37,433 bases of DNA, from NCBI GenBank assembly GCA_045632265.1, contig JAZQWG010000018.1, forward strand, positions 1 through 37,433. The letters are read 5' to 3'. The position numbers were made by a program, and so were the translations under genes. A model generated the notes under the pieces. It made no database searches. It was given only the letters and a program-made list of their open reading frames with translations, and had not been told where the DNA came from. Every line of letters starts with the position of its first letter. Positions within the stretch are counted from its first letter, which is position 1. This document shows, piece after piece, positions 15,765 through 23,162 of this stretch. The stretch is from Scatosoma sp045632265 (GTDB taxonomy: Bacteria; Bacillota; Clostridia; Christensenellales; Borkfalkiaceae).

Positions 15765-16282
15765 TTTTCCGAATTTGCCCTTTCCTTTTTGCGAATTTTT
15801 TCTTCCCCTTTTCCGTCCAAAAAGCGTGTCACCGCTTGGAAAACGTCGATAAAAGCAAAATCCTTTTGGTAAATTTCTTCACAAAACCCTACGTTGTAAA
15901 ACAAGGCTTCCATCTTCTCACCGAGTTTGTTTTGCCTTCTAAAATAGGTGCTGTCCGACCAGTTTTTGATAGCGGAAAACACTTCTTCGTTTCCCTTTTC
16001 CATTTCCTTTTTACGGCTTTTGCAAGGCGAAAAATAACGCAAATACAACAACGCTTTTTCCGTTTGATCTAGCCCGTCTATCACCCCGTCAACGAGTTTT
16101 TTCAACCACTCTAATCGCTGCTTGCAAATAATTTCCCTTGCAAGATATTCAAAAAGTTCTTCCGCCGATTTTTGGCTTTTGTAGGAGAGTAGCGCTTTGT
16201 TTGATATATGTATTTGATACTCCTCCCCAATCGTCTTTAACACCGGATAGGCGTACAGCACCACCTTTACATATTTTTTCAA
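15737..16282 (-). CDS. Helical sigma-like or ArpU/RinA-like regulator, tentative
   Basis: A 181-residue, helical, charged protein. The segment GLDQTEKALLYLRYF (about 72-86) has the look of the region before the helix-turn-helix in sigma-70 region 4-like phage regulators, and STYFRRQNKLGEKMEALFYNVG (~112-133) could be the recognition end. Phage late-gene activators of this sort commonly lie just upstream of terL, as here. The start is a TTG at 16282, eight bases after GGAGGTGA, a perfect match to the 16S rRNA end; an in-frame GTG at 16291 lies inside that site. The gene stands behind a control region with a LexA box. I do not recognise the family with certainty; it could also be a host protein unrelated to the phage genes. 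Confidence 0.5.
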   Translation of the reverse strand: MKKYVKVVLYAYPVLKTIGEEYQIHISNKALLSYKSQKSAEELFEYLAREIICKQRLEWLKKLVDGVIDGLDQTEKALLYLRYFSPCKSRKKEMEKGNEEVFSAIKNWSDSTYFRRQNKLGEKMEALFYNVGFCEEIYQKDFAFIDVFQAVTRFLDGKGEEKIRKKERANSENQSSLSSKS

Positions 16283-16386
16283 ATAAATCACCTCCTTGCC
16301 AACAACCGTATTTCTTCTATCCGAATTTTTTCGCTCGCCTTTCGAGCAACCACAATTTTTTTCTCGCCCGTCGCTTGAGCAAACGC

Positions 16387-16414
16387 ATTATGTCACGAAC
16401 CGCCGTTTTTTCAA
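16387..16414 (-). promoter_or_regulatory. Promoter for the regulator-like gene and possibly the head cassette
   Basis: Minus-strand -35 TTGAAA (16414-16409), 16-bp spacer ending TGA, -10 CATAAT (16392-16387). Four bases upstream of the -35 lies an inverted repeat TGAACT-N10-AGTTCA (16418-16439), a possible operator. The leader (about 100 bases) holds two GC-rich hairpins of similar sequence, one of them GCTCG-AAAGG-CGAGC near 16332-16346. Confidence 0.5.
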
Positions 16415-16444
16415 GTCTGAACTCTCATTTTTTAGTTCAAAATG

Positions 16445-16458
16445 CGAACATTTGTTCG
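16445..16458. promoter_or_regulatory. LexA (SOS) box, Bacillus type
   Basis: The sequence CGAACATTTGTTCG is a perfect 5-4-5 palindrome and matches the Gram-positive LexA/DinR operator CGAAC-N4-GTTCG. On the minus strand an extended -10 (TGTTAGAAT, 16478-16470) lies just upstream, so the box would cover about +5 to +18 of that transcript, a usual repressor position. No host SOS gene is next to it; the nearest gene downstream is the regulator-like gene at 16282. Confidence 0.65.
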
Positions 16459-16547
16459 TGTTTGCGTTTATTCTAACACATTAAATATGACAAACGTACG
16501 CCAAATTGCGTAAATTTTTCCATAAAAAGGCAATTTTTTATCACAAA

Positions 16548-16576
16548 AAAACCGCGCGATTTTTTTCGGCGGTTTT
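16548..16576. terminator. Bidirectional terminator insulating the 16615 promoter
   Basis: Stem AAAACCGC / GCGGTTTT with an inner CGA/TCG pairing and T tracts on both strands. It ends two bases before the -35 of the 16615 gene, so it would block read-through in either direction between the phage control region and the surface-protein gene. Confidence 0.65.
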
Positions 16577-16577
16577 A

Positions 16578-16606
16578 TTGCTTTTTTTCGCGCGCTGTGT
16601 TATAAT
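16578..16606 (+). promoter_or_regulatory. Extended -10 promoter of the 16615 gene (candidate leaderless mRNA)
   Basis: Plus-strand -35 TTGCTT (16578-16583), 17-bp spacer ending TGT, -10 TATAAT (16601-16606). The ATG at 16615 is eight bases behind the -10, so the transcript would start at or within one to three bases of the start codon. No ribosome binding site is present. Confidence 0.65.
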
Positions 16607-16614
16607 AATAATGT

Positions 16615-19008
16615 ATGAGAAAAATTCGCGCGACAATTTTATCCATTGCGTCCATTTCCGCCCTTGCTTGTCTTGCGGCGGCAACGGCCGTTGATAAAAA
16701 TTTTGCTCGCGCGCAGGCACAAGAAACGCAAAGCGTTTTAAGCAGTGAATTGATCGCACCCAAAACGTACGAAGAATATTTGAAACTGGACAAGCCTTCT
16801 TGCTCCGCCGTTTGCGAAAACTACACGGCGATTGCGGACGGAAACGAGATTTATTTGTACGATAGAGCGGACAGCGTATATAGAAAATACACGCACACCG
16901 TCAATGCGGAACTTTCCCAAAACAACATCAACCAACTGCAATTTGACGAAGACGAAAACTTGTATTTCTTGGACGGAAGTTTCCTTTTCGTCATGGAAAC
17001 GGACAAGTTTGACACATTTTCCACCGCCACCGCAACGACGACGGGTTTCCCTTGCGACAACTTCCTTATCGACGGACAATCTATCTATTACGTAGAAGCG
17101 AAAACGCCCGCCGTGATTTCAAAAACGGAATTGCAAGCCCCCAGCGTATCGACGGCGAAAAAGATTACCGACGTTGGTGGCAAACCCGACCTTGCAATGT
17201 TTGACGGGGAATTATATTTCGTCGATGCAAGTGCGCAAATGATTTTGTATAAAGTCAACCCGCAAACCCCGCAAACGCTTGCACAAGTGGCAATTTTAAG
17301 CGGACGAATCGAACACATGACCGTTTGCGACGGCGCGTACGCCTACACCACTCCCACGGGGGATTTGTACGTACAATCGCTCACCGACAACACGGCAAAC
17401 GGCTTGCAATATTTTGAAAGCGAAGGCGGGTATTCCCGCTTGACTTCCTATGGTGGAAACATTTACGTCACGCAAAAACAAGCGGGCGTTGTAAAGGAAT
17501 ATTCAGTAGCGCAACAAGCGTTTACGGATTTTGAAATTTCGTCTAATTCAAGCGCTGACCACCGTTTAAGCGGCGCAACCGATTTGGCTTTGTTTGGAAA
17601 CGAACTTTATATTGCGGACGATAACAACCGCCGCCTTTCCGTTTACGACTGCGCAGCAAAAACGTTATCCGCACGTTTCCCCCTTACCACGGAAGTGTCC
17701 TTCCTTTCCGCCGATGAAAACTATGTTTTCACAGCTTCTAAACAAACGCTCACCGCCTATTCTAAAAACGGCGAAATGCTTGCTTCTTTCTCGTCCATCA
17801 ACGGCGATATCGTAGGCATTGCAAGCGTGTACGGTACGTGCTACGCCGTGACGGAAAGCAATTATTTCTATGCGGTAAGCAAAATTGACAACGCTTGGCA
17901 AATCACTGAAACGAAGAAAACGTCCACGCACCCCCCGCAACTTTTGGCGGCGGATGCGTACGGGAATTTGTATATTAAAAGCAGCGCTTACGCTTACGTA
18001 TTTACGGAAGACGAGTTTATGCTGACTGATAACGGCGGCACGAAGATTATCGACGATTTGCCCACCGATTGCACGAAAATTGCAGTAGATTACGACAAAA
18101 ACTTGTACGCGCTTAGCGACGACGTGTATAAATTTGAAAGACAAGCAAACGGCAATTACACGCAAAGCAACGTTTCGCTTAACGCTTCTTTTGTGTACGG
18201 CGACACGCCCACGCTTACGTCCTTTGCTTTTGGCATTGAAAACAACACGGCGTATATCCTTTGCGACGGAAATTATATTTTTGCAACGAGCGAATTGCTT
18301 TTGCCCACGGTGACGAATATCCCCGTAAACGGCGCGGATGAAAATATCTTTGCGGAAAGGGAAGCAAGTTTTGAAATCGTCAAAACGCACGCCAACGCCT
18401 TGCTTGTAGCGTTTAACGTGGAACAATTAAAGGGCGCAAGCAATTATCCCTATCTTTCCTATCAAAGAAGCGGGGAAGAAAAGACGGCGCTCAAAATCGG
18501 CGAAGATGCAAGCGGGAAATACAACCTTATCGCGCATTTCGACACGCAAACGAGCAAATATTCCACCTATCTTGTCTTAAAAACTTCGTGCGAAATTATT
18601 TCCACGGACGATTATAGAGTGCCCTATACGGAAGATAAACAAGTTTCCGCATGGCTCACCAACGAAATTTCCCTTTACAAATTCCCCTATCTTTGCGGAG
18701 AACTTATCGTGGCGCAAAGCTTGCCACGCGGGGCGCAAATTACGTTGCTTGGCGAGATAGGACAGCTTGACCACACCTATTATCACGTGTCCTACGTCGA
18801 TGAAAACGGCGAAACGAAAACGGGGTATATTCCGCAATCGTACGCATCCCTTTTCGATGCTTCGCCCAAGGATAGCGTGACCACGCAAATCGGCAAAACG
18901 GAAAGCAACCACGACGGCGTTTGGCGACTTTCCTATATCTTGCTCGGCTTTGCTGCAATTTGTATTCTCGTCGCTTTCTTGATTTTAAGACCAAAGAAAG
19001 AAGACTAA
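16615..19008 (+). CDS. Large surface protein: propeller-like repeats, SH3-like domain, C-terminal membrane anchor
   Basis: The 797-residue protein has a signal peptide (residues 1-35, probable cleavage after RAQA), then ~620 residues of repeated beta-strand units of NHL/propeller type (for example LYFLDGSFLF, LYFVDASAQMILYKV, IYVTQKQAG, LYIADDNNRRLSVYD, LYALSDDVYKF), an SH3-like domain at about 680-760 (YKFPYLCGELIVAQSLPRG ... YYHVSYVDENGETKTGYIP), and a single membrane helix near 772-790 ending RPKKED. It is therefore an extracellular protein tethered to the membrane; the SH3-like domain suggests cell wall contact. The smaller 15054 protein has the same signal-SH3-anchor plan. No enzyme motif is seen. 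Its promoter gives no leader. No terminator separates it from the mgtE leader. Confidence 0.8.
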   Translation: MRKIRATILSIASISALACLAAATAVDKNFARAQAQETQSVLSSELIAPKTYEEYLKLDKPSCSAVCENYTAIADGNEIYLYDRADSVYRKYTHTVNAELSQNNINQLQFDEDENLYFLDGSFLFVMETDKFDTFSTATATTTGFPCDNFLIDGQSIYYVEAKTPAVISKTELQAPSVSTAKKITDVGGKPDLAMFDGELYFVDASAQMILYKVNPQTPQTLAQVAILSGRIEHMTVCDGAYAYTTPTGDLYVQSLTDNTANGLQYFESEGGYSRLTSYGGNIYVTQKQAGVVKEYSVAQQAFTDFEISSNSSADHRLSGATDLALFGNELYIADDNNRRLSVYDCAAKTLSARFPLTTEVSFLSADENYVFTASKQTLTAYSKNGEMLASFSSINGDIVGIASVYGTCYAVTESNYFYAVSKIDNAWQITETKKTSTHPPQLLAADAYGNLYIKSSAYAYVFTEDEFMLTDNGGTKIIDDLPTDCTKIAVDYDKNLYALSDDVYKFERQANGNYTQSNVSLNASFVYGDTPTLTSFAFGIENNTAYILCDGNYIFATSELLLPTVTNIPVNGADENIFAEREASFEIVKTHANALLVAFNVEQLKGASNYPYLSYQRSGEEKTALKIGEDASGKYNLIAHFDTQTSKYSTYLVLKTSCEIISTDDYRVPYTEDKQVSAWLTNEISLYKFPYLCGELIVAQSLPRGAQITLLGEIGQLDHTYYHVSYVDENGETKTGYIPQSYASLFDASPKDSVTTQIGKTESNHDGVWRLSYILLGFAAICILVAFLILRPKKED

Positions 19009-19048
19009 AAAAAATATTAAAAATAATTACAAGGAGGAACGGTTCGTC

Positions 19049-19129
19049 ATGTCAGATTATCACAGTAGTAGCAGCGCGTATCCGCTATGTTTGGCGGCGT
19101 ACCGTTTCGCTACGCCCGTTCATTTATAA
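19049..19129 (+). CDS. Possible 26-codon leader peptide ahead of mgtE
   Basis: A short frame, MSDYHSSSS then AYPLCLAAYRF and ATPVHL, begins at an ATG ten bases behind a strong AAGGAGG (19031-19037) and ends at TAA 19127-19129, 54 bases before the mgtE start. The ribosome binding site has no other start codon to serve, since mgtE has its own AGGAGG. The frame overlaps both arms of the hairpins described below, so its translation would change leader folding. I know no match to a named leader peptide, and conservation cannot be tested here. Confidence 0.4.
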   Translation: MSDYHSSSSAYPLCLAAYRFATPVHL

Positions 19130-19140
19130 CGTTATGCGCT
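19073..19140 (+). promoter_or_regulatory. Structured leader of mgtE (nested hairpins), candidate cis-regulator
   Basis: Outer stem AGCGCGTA (19073-19080) with TATGCGCT (19133-19140), eight pairs including one G-T, encloses an inner perfect stem GGCGTA (19096-19101) with TACGCC (19111-19116) and a 9-base loop. It lies in the 175-bp gap ahead of mgtE. It does not show the conserved blocks of the M-box (ykoK) Mg2+ riboswitch that often precedes mgtE. Confidence 0.45.
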
Positions 19141-19183
19141 ACCTTTCACAAACAGCACGTTTTATTTTAGGAGGTAGTTCATT

Positions 19184-20863
19184 ATGGAAAAAGAATTGTT
19201 AGAACTCTTGCAAACGCAAGATTATGAAAAAGCGGCAGAAATCGCAAACAAGTACACGAGCGAAGAACTTGCCGCAGTGTTAAAAGAATTAGATAAAGCG
19301 GATATCCCCGCTTTTTGTCGCGTACTCGACAGCGATTTGCTCGCCGATGCCTTGTTGCTTCTTGACAGCGATTTAAAAGAAGACGTCATCAACGGCTTGC
19401 GCGACGACGAACTTGAAGCTGTCCTTGACGAAATGTCCGTTGACGAAACGGTGGACATTATCGAAGACATGCCCCAAGAAATTATTAGACGTATTGCGGA
19501 AACGGAAGAAATTCTTATGCTGCTTTCCGAGCGTAATTTCTCCGTCCTTCGTCCGTTGATTGCTTCCATGAACGCAATCGACCTTGCCGAGGTATTCAAC
19601 GAAATCCGTGACGAATCGGAATTGCACGTGCTTTTCCGTATCTTGCCCAAAGACCTTGCAGCGGAAACGTTTGTCGAAATGGACAGCGACGTTAAGGAAA
19701 CGTTGATCTCGAAATTGAACGATAGAGAACTTCGTGCCATCATGGACGAATTGTTCCTTGACGACACCGTCGATATTATCGAAGAAATGCCCGCAAACGT
19801 CGTAAAGCGTGTGCTTGCCCAAAGCGACCACGAAACGCGTGCGTACATCAACGAAATTTTGAAATATCCCAAAGACAGCGCGGGAAGCATCATGACCATC
19901 GAGTTCGTTTCCCTGCGCCCCACGATGACGGTTGACGACGCTTTTGAACGCATCCGTCAAACGGCAATCGACAAGGAAACGATTTACACTTGCTACGTCG
20001 TAGATTCCACCAACAAACTCGTTGGTTTGGTGACGGCGAAAGATTTGATGCTTGCGCAAAAAAATAAGACCATTGAAGAAATCATGGTGGACAACGTTAT
20101 TTACGCGCACACGGAAGACGACAAAGAAGAAGTTGCACGTATGATTTCCGATTACGGCTTCCTTGCTTTGCCCGTCGTGGATAGAGAAACCCGCCTTGTC
20201 GGTATCGTCACCGTTGACGATGCTATGGACGTCATCGAATCGGAAAACACGGAAGACATCTCGAAGATGGCAGCTGTCACCCCCACCGATAAGCCGTATT
20301 TGAAAACGAGCGTTTGGCGACTTTGCGCCAGCCGTTTGCCTTGGCTTTTGATATTGCTTATCTCGTCCACCTTCTCTGGCTTAATCATTTCCGCAAACGA
20401 ATCAACGCTTAATATGCCCGTGTACGGCATTGTGTTGACGGCGTGTATGCCTATGCTTATGGGTACGGGCGGTAATGCCGGCTCGCAAGCTTCCGCAATG
20501 ATTATCCGTGGTATCGCCATAGGCGAAGTGAATTTCAAAGACACGTGGAAGGTTATTTGGAAAGAAATCCGTGTATCCGTGCTTCTCGGCGCAATCCTTT
20601 CCGTAGCTTGTTTTGGCAAAGTTATGCTCGTGGACGGCTTGTACCAAATCCAAAACGGAACGCTCGTTGCCATCGTCATTTGCTTGTCCTTGTTCGTCAC
20701 GATTTTGGCAGCAAAACTCATCGGCGCGCTTCTTCCCTTGTTCGCAAAGAAATGCAAGTTAGACCCCGCAGTCGTTGCATCCCCCTTCATTACGACGATT
20801 ATCGACGTACTCTCGCTTACGGTATATTGCGCTTTTGCAATTTGGATGCTTGGCACTTTATAA
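19184..20863 (+). CDS. mgtE: Magnesium transporter MgtE with duplicated N domain
   Basis: MgtE is a homodimeric Mg2+ channel gated by cytosolic Mg2+. The membrane part begins near residue 383 and holds TGGNAGSQ (428-435) and SPFITTIIDVLSLTVY (533-548) with the pore Asp. Two CBS domains span about 230-355. Ahead of them the helical N domain occurs twice: residues 49-105 and 155-211 align without gaps at an offset of 106, with 26 of 57 identical, including DETVDIIEDMP / DDTVDIIEEMP. The protein is 559 residues instead of the usual ~450. AGGAGG precedes the ATG. The unusual leader upstream suggests regulation by mRNA structure. The gene ends at a shared terminator. Confidence 0.95.
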   Translation: MEKELLELLQTQDYEKAAEIANKYTSEELAAVLKELDKADIPAFCRVLDSDLLADALLLLDSDLKEDVINGLRDDELEAVLDEMSVDETVDIIEDMPQEIIRRIAETEEILMLLSERNFSVLRPLIASMNAIDLAEVFNEIRDESELHVLFRILPKDLAAETFVEMDSDVKETLISKLNDRELRAIMDELFLDDTVDIIEEMPANVVKRVLAQSDHETRAYINEILKYPKDSAGSIMTIEFVSLRPTMTVDDAFERIRQTAIDKETIYTCYVVDSTNKLVGLVTAKDLMLAQKNKTIEEIMVDNVIYAHTEDDKEEVARMISDYGFLALPVVDRETRLVGIVTVDDAMDVIESENTEDISKMAAVTPTDKPYLKTSVWRLCASRLPWLLILLISSTFSGLIISANESTLNMPVYGIVLTACMPMLMGTGGNAGSQASAMIIRGIAIGEVNFKDTWKVIWKEIRVSVLLGAILSVACFGKVMLVDGLYQIQNGTLVAIVICLSLFVTILAAKLIGALLPLFAKKCKLDPAVVASPFITTIIDVLSLTVYCAFAIWMLGTL

Positions 20864-20880
20864 AAACTTAAAAAATTTAA

Positions 20881-20905
20881 CCCCCGAGGAAATCTTCCTC
20901 GGGGG
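20881..20905. terminator. Bidirectional terminator between mgtE and cysK
   Basis: Perfect 11-bp stem (CCCCCGAGGAA / TTCCTCGGGGG) with a 3-base loop, T-rich on both sides (TTTTGCTTT on plus, TTAAATTTTTT on minus). It ends both convergent units. Confidence 0.9.
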
Positions 20906-20923
20906 TTTTGCTTTATATTCATA

Positions 20924-21835
20924 TTATTGATACAGCCCAAGCGAAAGGTATCTATCCCCGCTGTCGGGCAATATTGTCACAATGTTCTTATTTGCGTTTT
21001 CTTTGCGTTTTGCAAGCATGATAGCCGCCGCCACGTTTGCACCCGCGGAAATGCCCGTAAACACGTTTTCTACGCCATACAACGCCTTTGTCACGGCGTA
21101 CGCATCTTCATCCGAAACACACAACACTTCGTCGTACACGCCCCTATCAAGCACGCTTGGCACAAAGTTTGCGCCTATCCCTTGCAAGCCGTGCGCGCCG
21201 CTTCGTCCTTGCGATAAAAGGGGGGATAAACTCGGCTCTACCGCCACGATTTTTACTTGGGGATTGTGTTCTTTCAAATACTTGCCTATCCCCGTCAGCG
21301 TACCGCCTGTGCCCACGCCCGCGACGAAAATATCCACTTTTCCATCAAGCTGTGTCCAAATTTCGGGCGCAGTCGTTTCATAGTGCGCTTGCGGGTTGGC
21401 GGGATTATCAAATTGCCCCGCAATCATCGAATTGGGCGTTGCCTTGCAAATTTCTTCCGCTTTGGCTATCGCCCCGCTCATGCCTTGTTTTCCGTCGGTG
21501 AGCACCACTTCGCCGCCGAACTTTTTAATCATTTCTTGTCGTTCAACGCTCATGGTGTCGGGCATAACGATTACCGCTCGATAACCACGCTTTGCCGCCA
21601 CAAGCGCCAAACCGATGCCCGTGTTGCCACTTGTCGGCTCGATAATCGTGCCACCCTTTTTCAGCTTGCCCTTTCTTTCCGCATCGAGTATCATCGCAAG
21701 CGCCACTCTATCTTTGATAGAGCCGCCCTCGTTTGCATACTCTGCTTTGGCGTAGATATTTGCGCTCAAGCCCAGCTTTTTCCTCAATTTATCCAAGCGC
21801 AAAAGGGGCGTATTGCCGATTGAAATATCGTTCAT
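20924..21835 (-). CDS. cysK: Cysteine synthase (O-acetylserine sulfhydrylase)
   Basis: CysK makes L-cysteine from O-acetylserine and sulfide with PLP. The 303-residue protein has the PLP lysine in NEGGSIKDR (K41), the substrate loop TSGNTG (68-73), the phosphate-binding GTGGT (175-179), and the C-terminal PDSGDRYLS. All catalytic features and the usual family length are present. AAGGGGGG precedes the ATG. It is last in the radC-kinase-regulator-HAD-cysK operon, 17 bases behind the HAD gene. CysE is not in the window. The related CysM cannot be excluded strictly, but the motifs fit the CysK group. Confidence 0.93.
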   Translation of the reverse strand: MNDISIGNTPLLRLDKLRKKLGLSANIYAKAEYANEGGSIKDRVALAMILDAERKGKLKKGGTIIEPTSGNTGIGLALVAAKRGYRAVIVMPDTMSVERQEMIKKFGGEVVLTDGKQGMSGAIAKAEEICKATPNSMIAGQFDNPANPQAHYETTAPEIWTQLDGKVDIFVAGVGTGGTLTGIGKYLKEHNPQVKIVAVEPSLSPLLSQGRSGAHGLQGIGANFVPSVLDRGVYDEVLCVSDEDAYAVTKALYGVENVFTGISAGANVAAAIMLAKRKENANKNIVTILPDSGDRYLSLGLYQ

Positions 21836-21852
21836 CTAATACATACCCCCCT

Positions 21853-22506
21853 TTATTGTGATAAAAGCAGCCCTTCAAGTGCCGTCGTGTCGTTCACAAT
21901 ATTCGTCGCGCCGTTTGCTTTCAAGAAACTTTCGTCCTTAAAGCCCCACGTGACGGACATACAATCCACGCCCGCATTGCTTGCCGTTTGAATATCCACT
22001 TCCGAATCGCCCACGTACGCCGTTTCGCATTTTTCCACGCCAAGCGCTTCCATCATCTTCAAAAGCGCCACAGGCGAAGGCTTACGCTTAATGCCCGCCG
22101 CTTCGTTTTCCCCCATGACCATATCGAAAATATCGGGGAAATAATCGGCGATTAGTTGCACCGTTGCCGCATGTACTTTGTTCGACAAAACGCCAAGCAA
22201 TAAACCCTTTTCTTTGAGCGAATACAAAAGGGGCATTATCCCCGCATACGGACGAGTTTCGTCCTTACAATGTTCTTTATAATATGCACGGAAAATCGCA
22301 ATCAATTCGTCCATTTTAGGATAGTTTTCTATCCCCACCGAACGTTCGAGCAATTTCACAATCCCGTCGCCGATAAAGCTTTTCACTTCCGCGCGAGTGC
22401 GCGTGGGAAAGCCGTGCGCCGTCAACGCCGCGTTGGTGGAAGACGTCAAATCGTCAAGCGTATCAAGAAGCGTTCCGTCCAAATCAAATACAACCAGCTT
22501 ATACAC
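21853..22506 (-). CDS. HAD-family phosphatase, phosphoglycolate phosphatase-like
   Basis: A 217-residue HAD hydrolase with motif I FDLDGTLLDT (7-16), a helical cap in the Gph/PGMB subfamily position, motif II VLSNK (about 106-110), motif III Lys in KRKPSP (~140-145) and motif IV YVGDSEVDI (~165-173). It probably dephosphorylates a small metabolite such as 2-phosphoglycolate; the exact substrate cannot be told. Start is GTG at 22506 with AAGGGG seven bases before it, eleven bases after the response regulator stop, so it is co-transcribed. Confidence 0.85.
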   Translation of the reverse strand: MYKLVVFDLDGTLLDTLDDLTSSTNAALTAHGFPTRTRAEVKSFIGDGIVKLLERSVGIENYPKMDELIAIFRAYYKEHCKDETRPYAGIMPLLYSLKEKGLLLGVLSNKVHAATVQLIADYFPDIFDMVMGENEAAGIKRKPSPVALLKMMEALGVEKCETAYVGDSEVDIQTASNAGVDCMSVTWGFKDESFLKANGATNIVNDTTALEGLLLSQ

Positions 22507-22517
22507 TTTTCTACCCC

Positions 22518-23162
22518 TTACAATACGTCGCGGATAGCTTGGATAGCCCCTACGCGGTTTTCGCTGTTCGTTTTCACGTAAATGCCCGAAACGTAATTTC
22601 TCGTCGTGCCCTCGCTCAATTTCAAAGCAGCGGAAATTTGACGGTTGGTAAACCCTTCGTACATCATCAACGCAATTTCAAGTTCTCTATCCGAAAAACC
22701 AAAAGCACGCACGAGTTTAATTTCTCTATCTGCCGCCACGTATTTAGCAGCGTCCGTAATACGGCGAGCAATTTTAGCAGGCAAAATGGTGTCCCCTTCG
22801 TGTGCGTTCTTCACAGCACGGATAAGGGCATCGCCGCCGATGTCCTTCAAAAGATAACCGCTTGCGCCGTTGTTGATAGCGTTTAAGATATAATCGCTGT
22901 CGTCAAACGTCGTCAAGATAACCACTTTCGTTTGGGGATATTCCGCTTTAATACGTTGCGTTGCCACAACACCGTTCATGTTGGGCATACGGATATCCAT
23001 AAGCACTACGTCCACGGGCGTTTTCGCCATTTGCATAAGTGCATCAAACCCGTCGAGCGCAATCCCAACTACTTCCAAACTCTCATCCGTTTCCAAAACG
23101 CTTTTTAACTCAAGGGCGAGTTCCTTTTGGTCGTCCGTCACAAGCACCTTAATCTTCTGCAT
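22518..23162 (-). CDS. Two-component response regulator, NarL/LuxR family
   Basis: A 214-residue regulator. The receiver domain has the acidic pocket DD (10-11), phospho-acceptor D56 in VVLMDIRMP, the Thr of LTTFDD (~84) and Lys in LLKDIG (~105). The C-terminal LuxR-type helix-turn-helix reads FSDRELEIALMMYEGFTNRQISAALKLSEGTTRNYVSGIYVKT. Its start overlaps the kinase gene by 14 bases, with AAGGAG inside the kinase 3' end. Target genes are unknown; the LiaR/DesR type is closest in layout. Confidence 0.92.
   Translation of the reverse strand: MQKIKVLVTDDQKELALELKSVLETDESLEVVGIALDGFDALMQMAKTPVDVVLMDIRMPNMNGVVATQRIKAEYPQTKVVILTTFDDSDYILNAINNGASGYLLKDIGGDALIRAVKNAHEGDTILPAKIARRITDAAKYVAADREIKLVRAFGFSDRELEIALMMYEGFTNRQISAALKLSEGTTRNYVSGIYVKTNSENRVGAIQAIRDVL

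Noticed and set aside
6700..16600. att-type direct repeats flanking the phage cassette
   Set aside because: I compared the flanks by eye and found no convincing long direct repeat or tRNA gene; this does not exclude short att cores.
17665..18426. 253-residue minus-strand open frame
   Set aside because: It is antisense to the propeller protein and consists of basic, motif-free sequence.
19009..19183. M-box (ykoK) Mg2+ riboswitch ahead of mgtE
   Set aside because: The conserved GGTGAGGCTCC-like and CCAATGGGTCAACAG-like blocks are absent, so only an unnamed structured leader is claimed.
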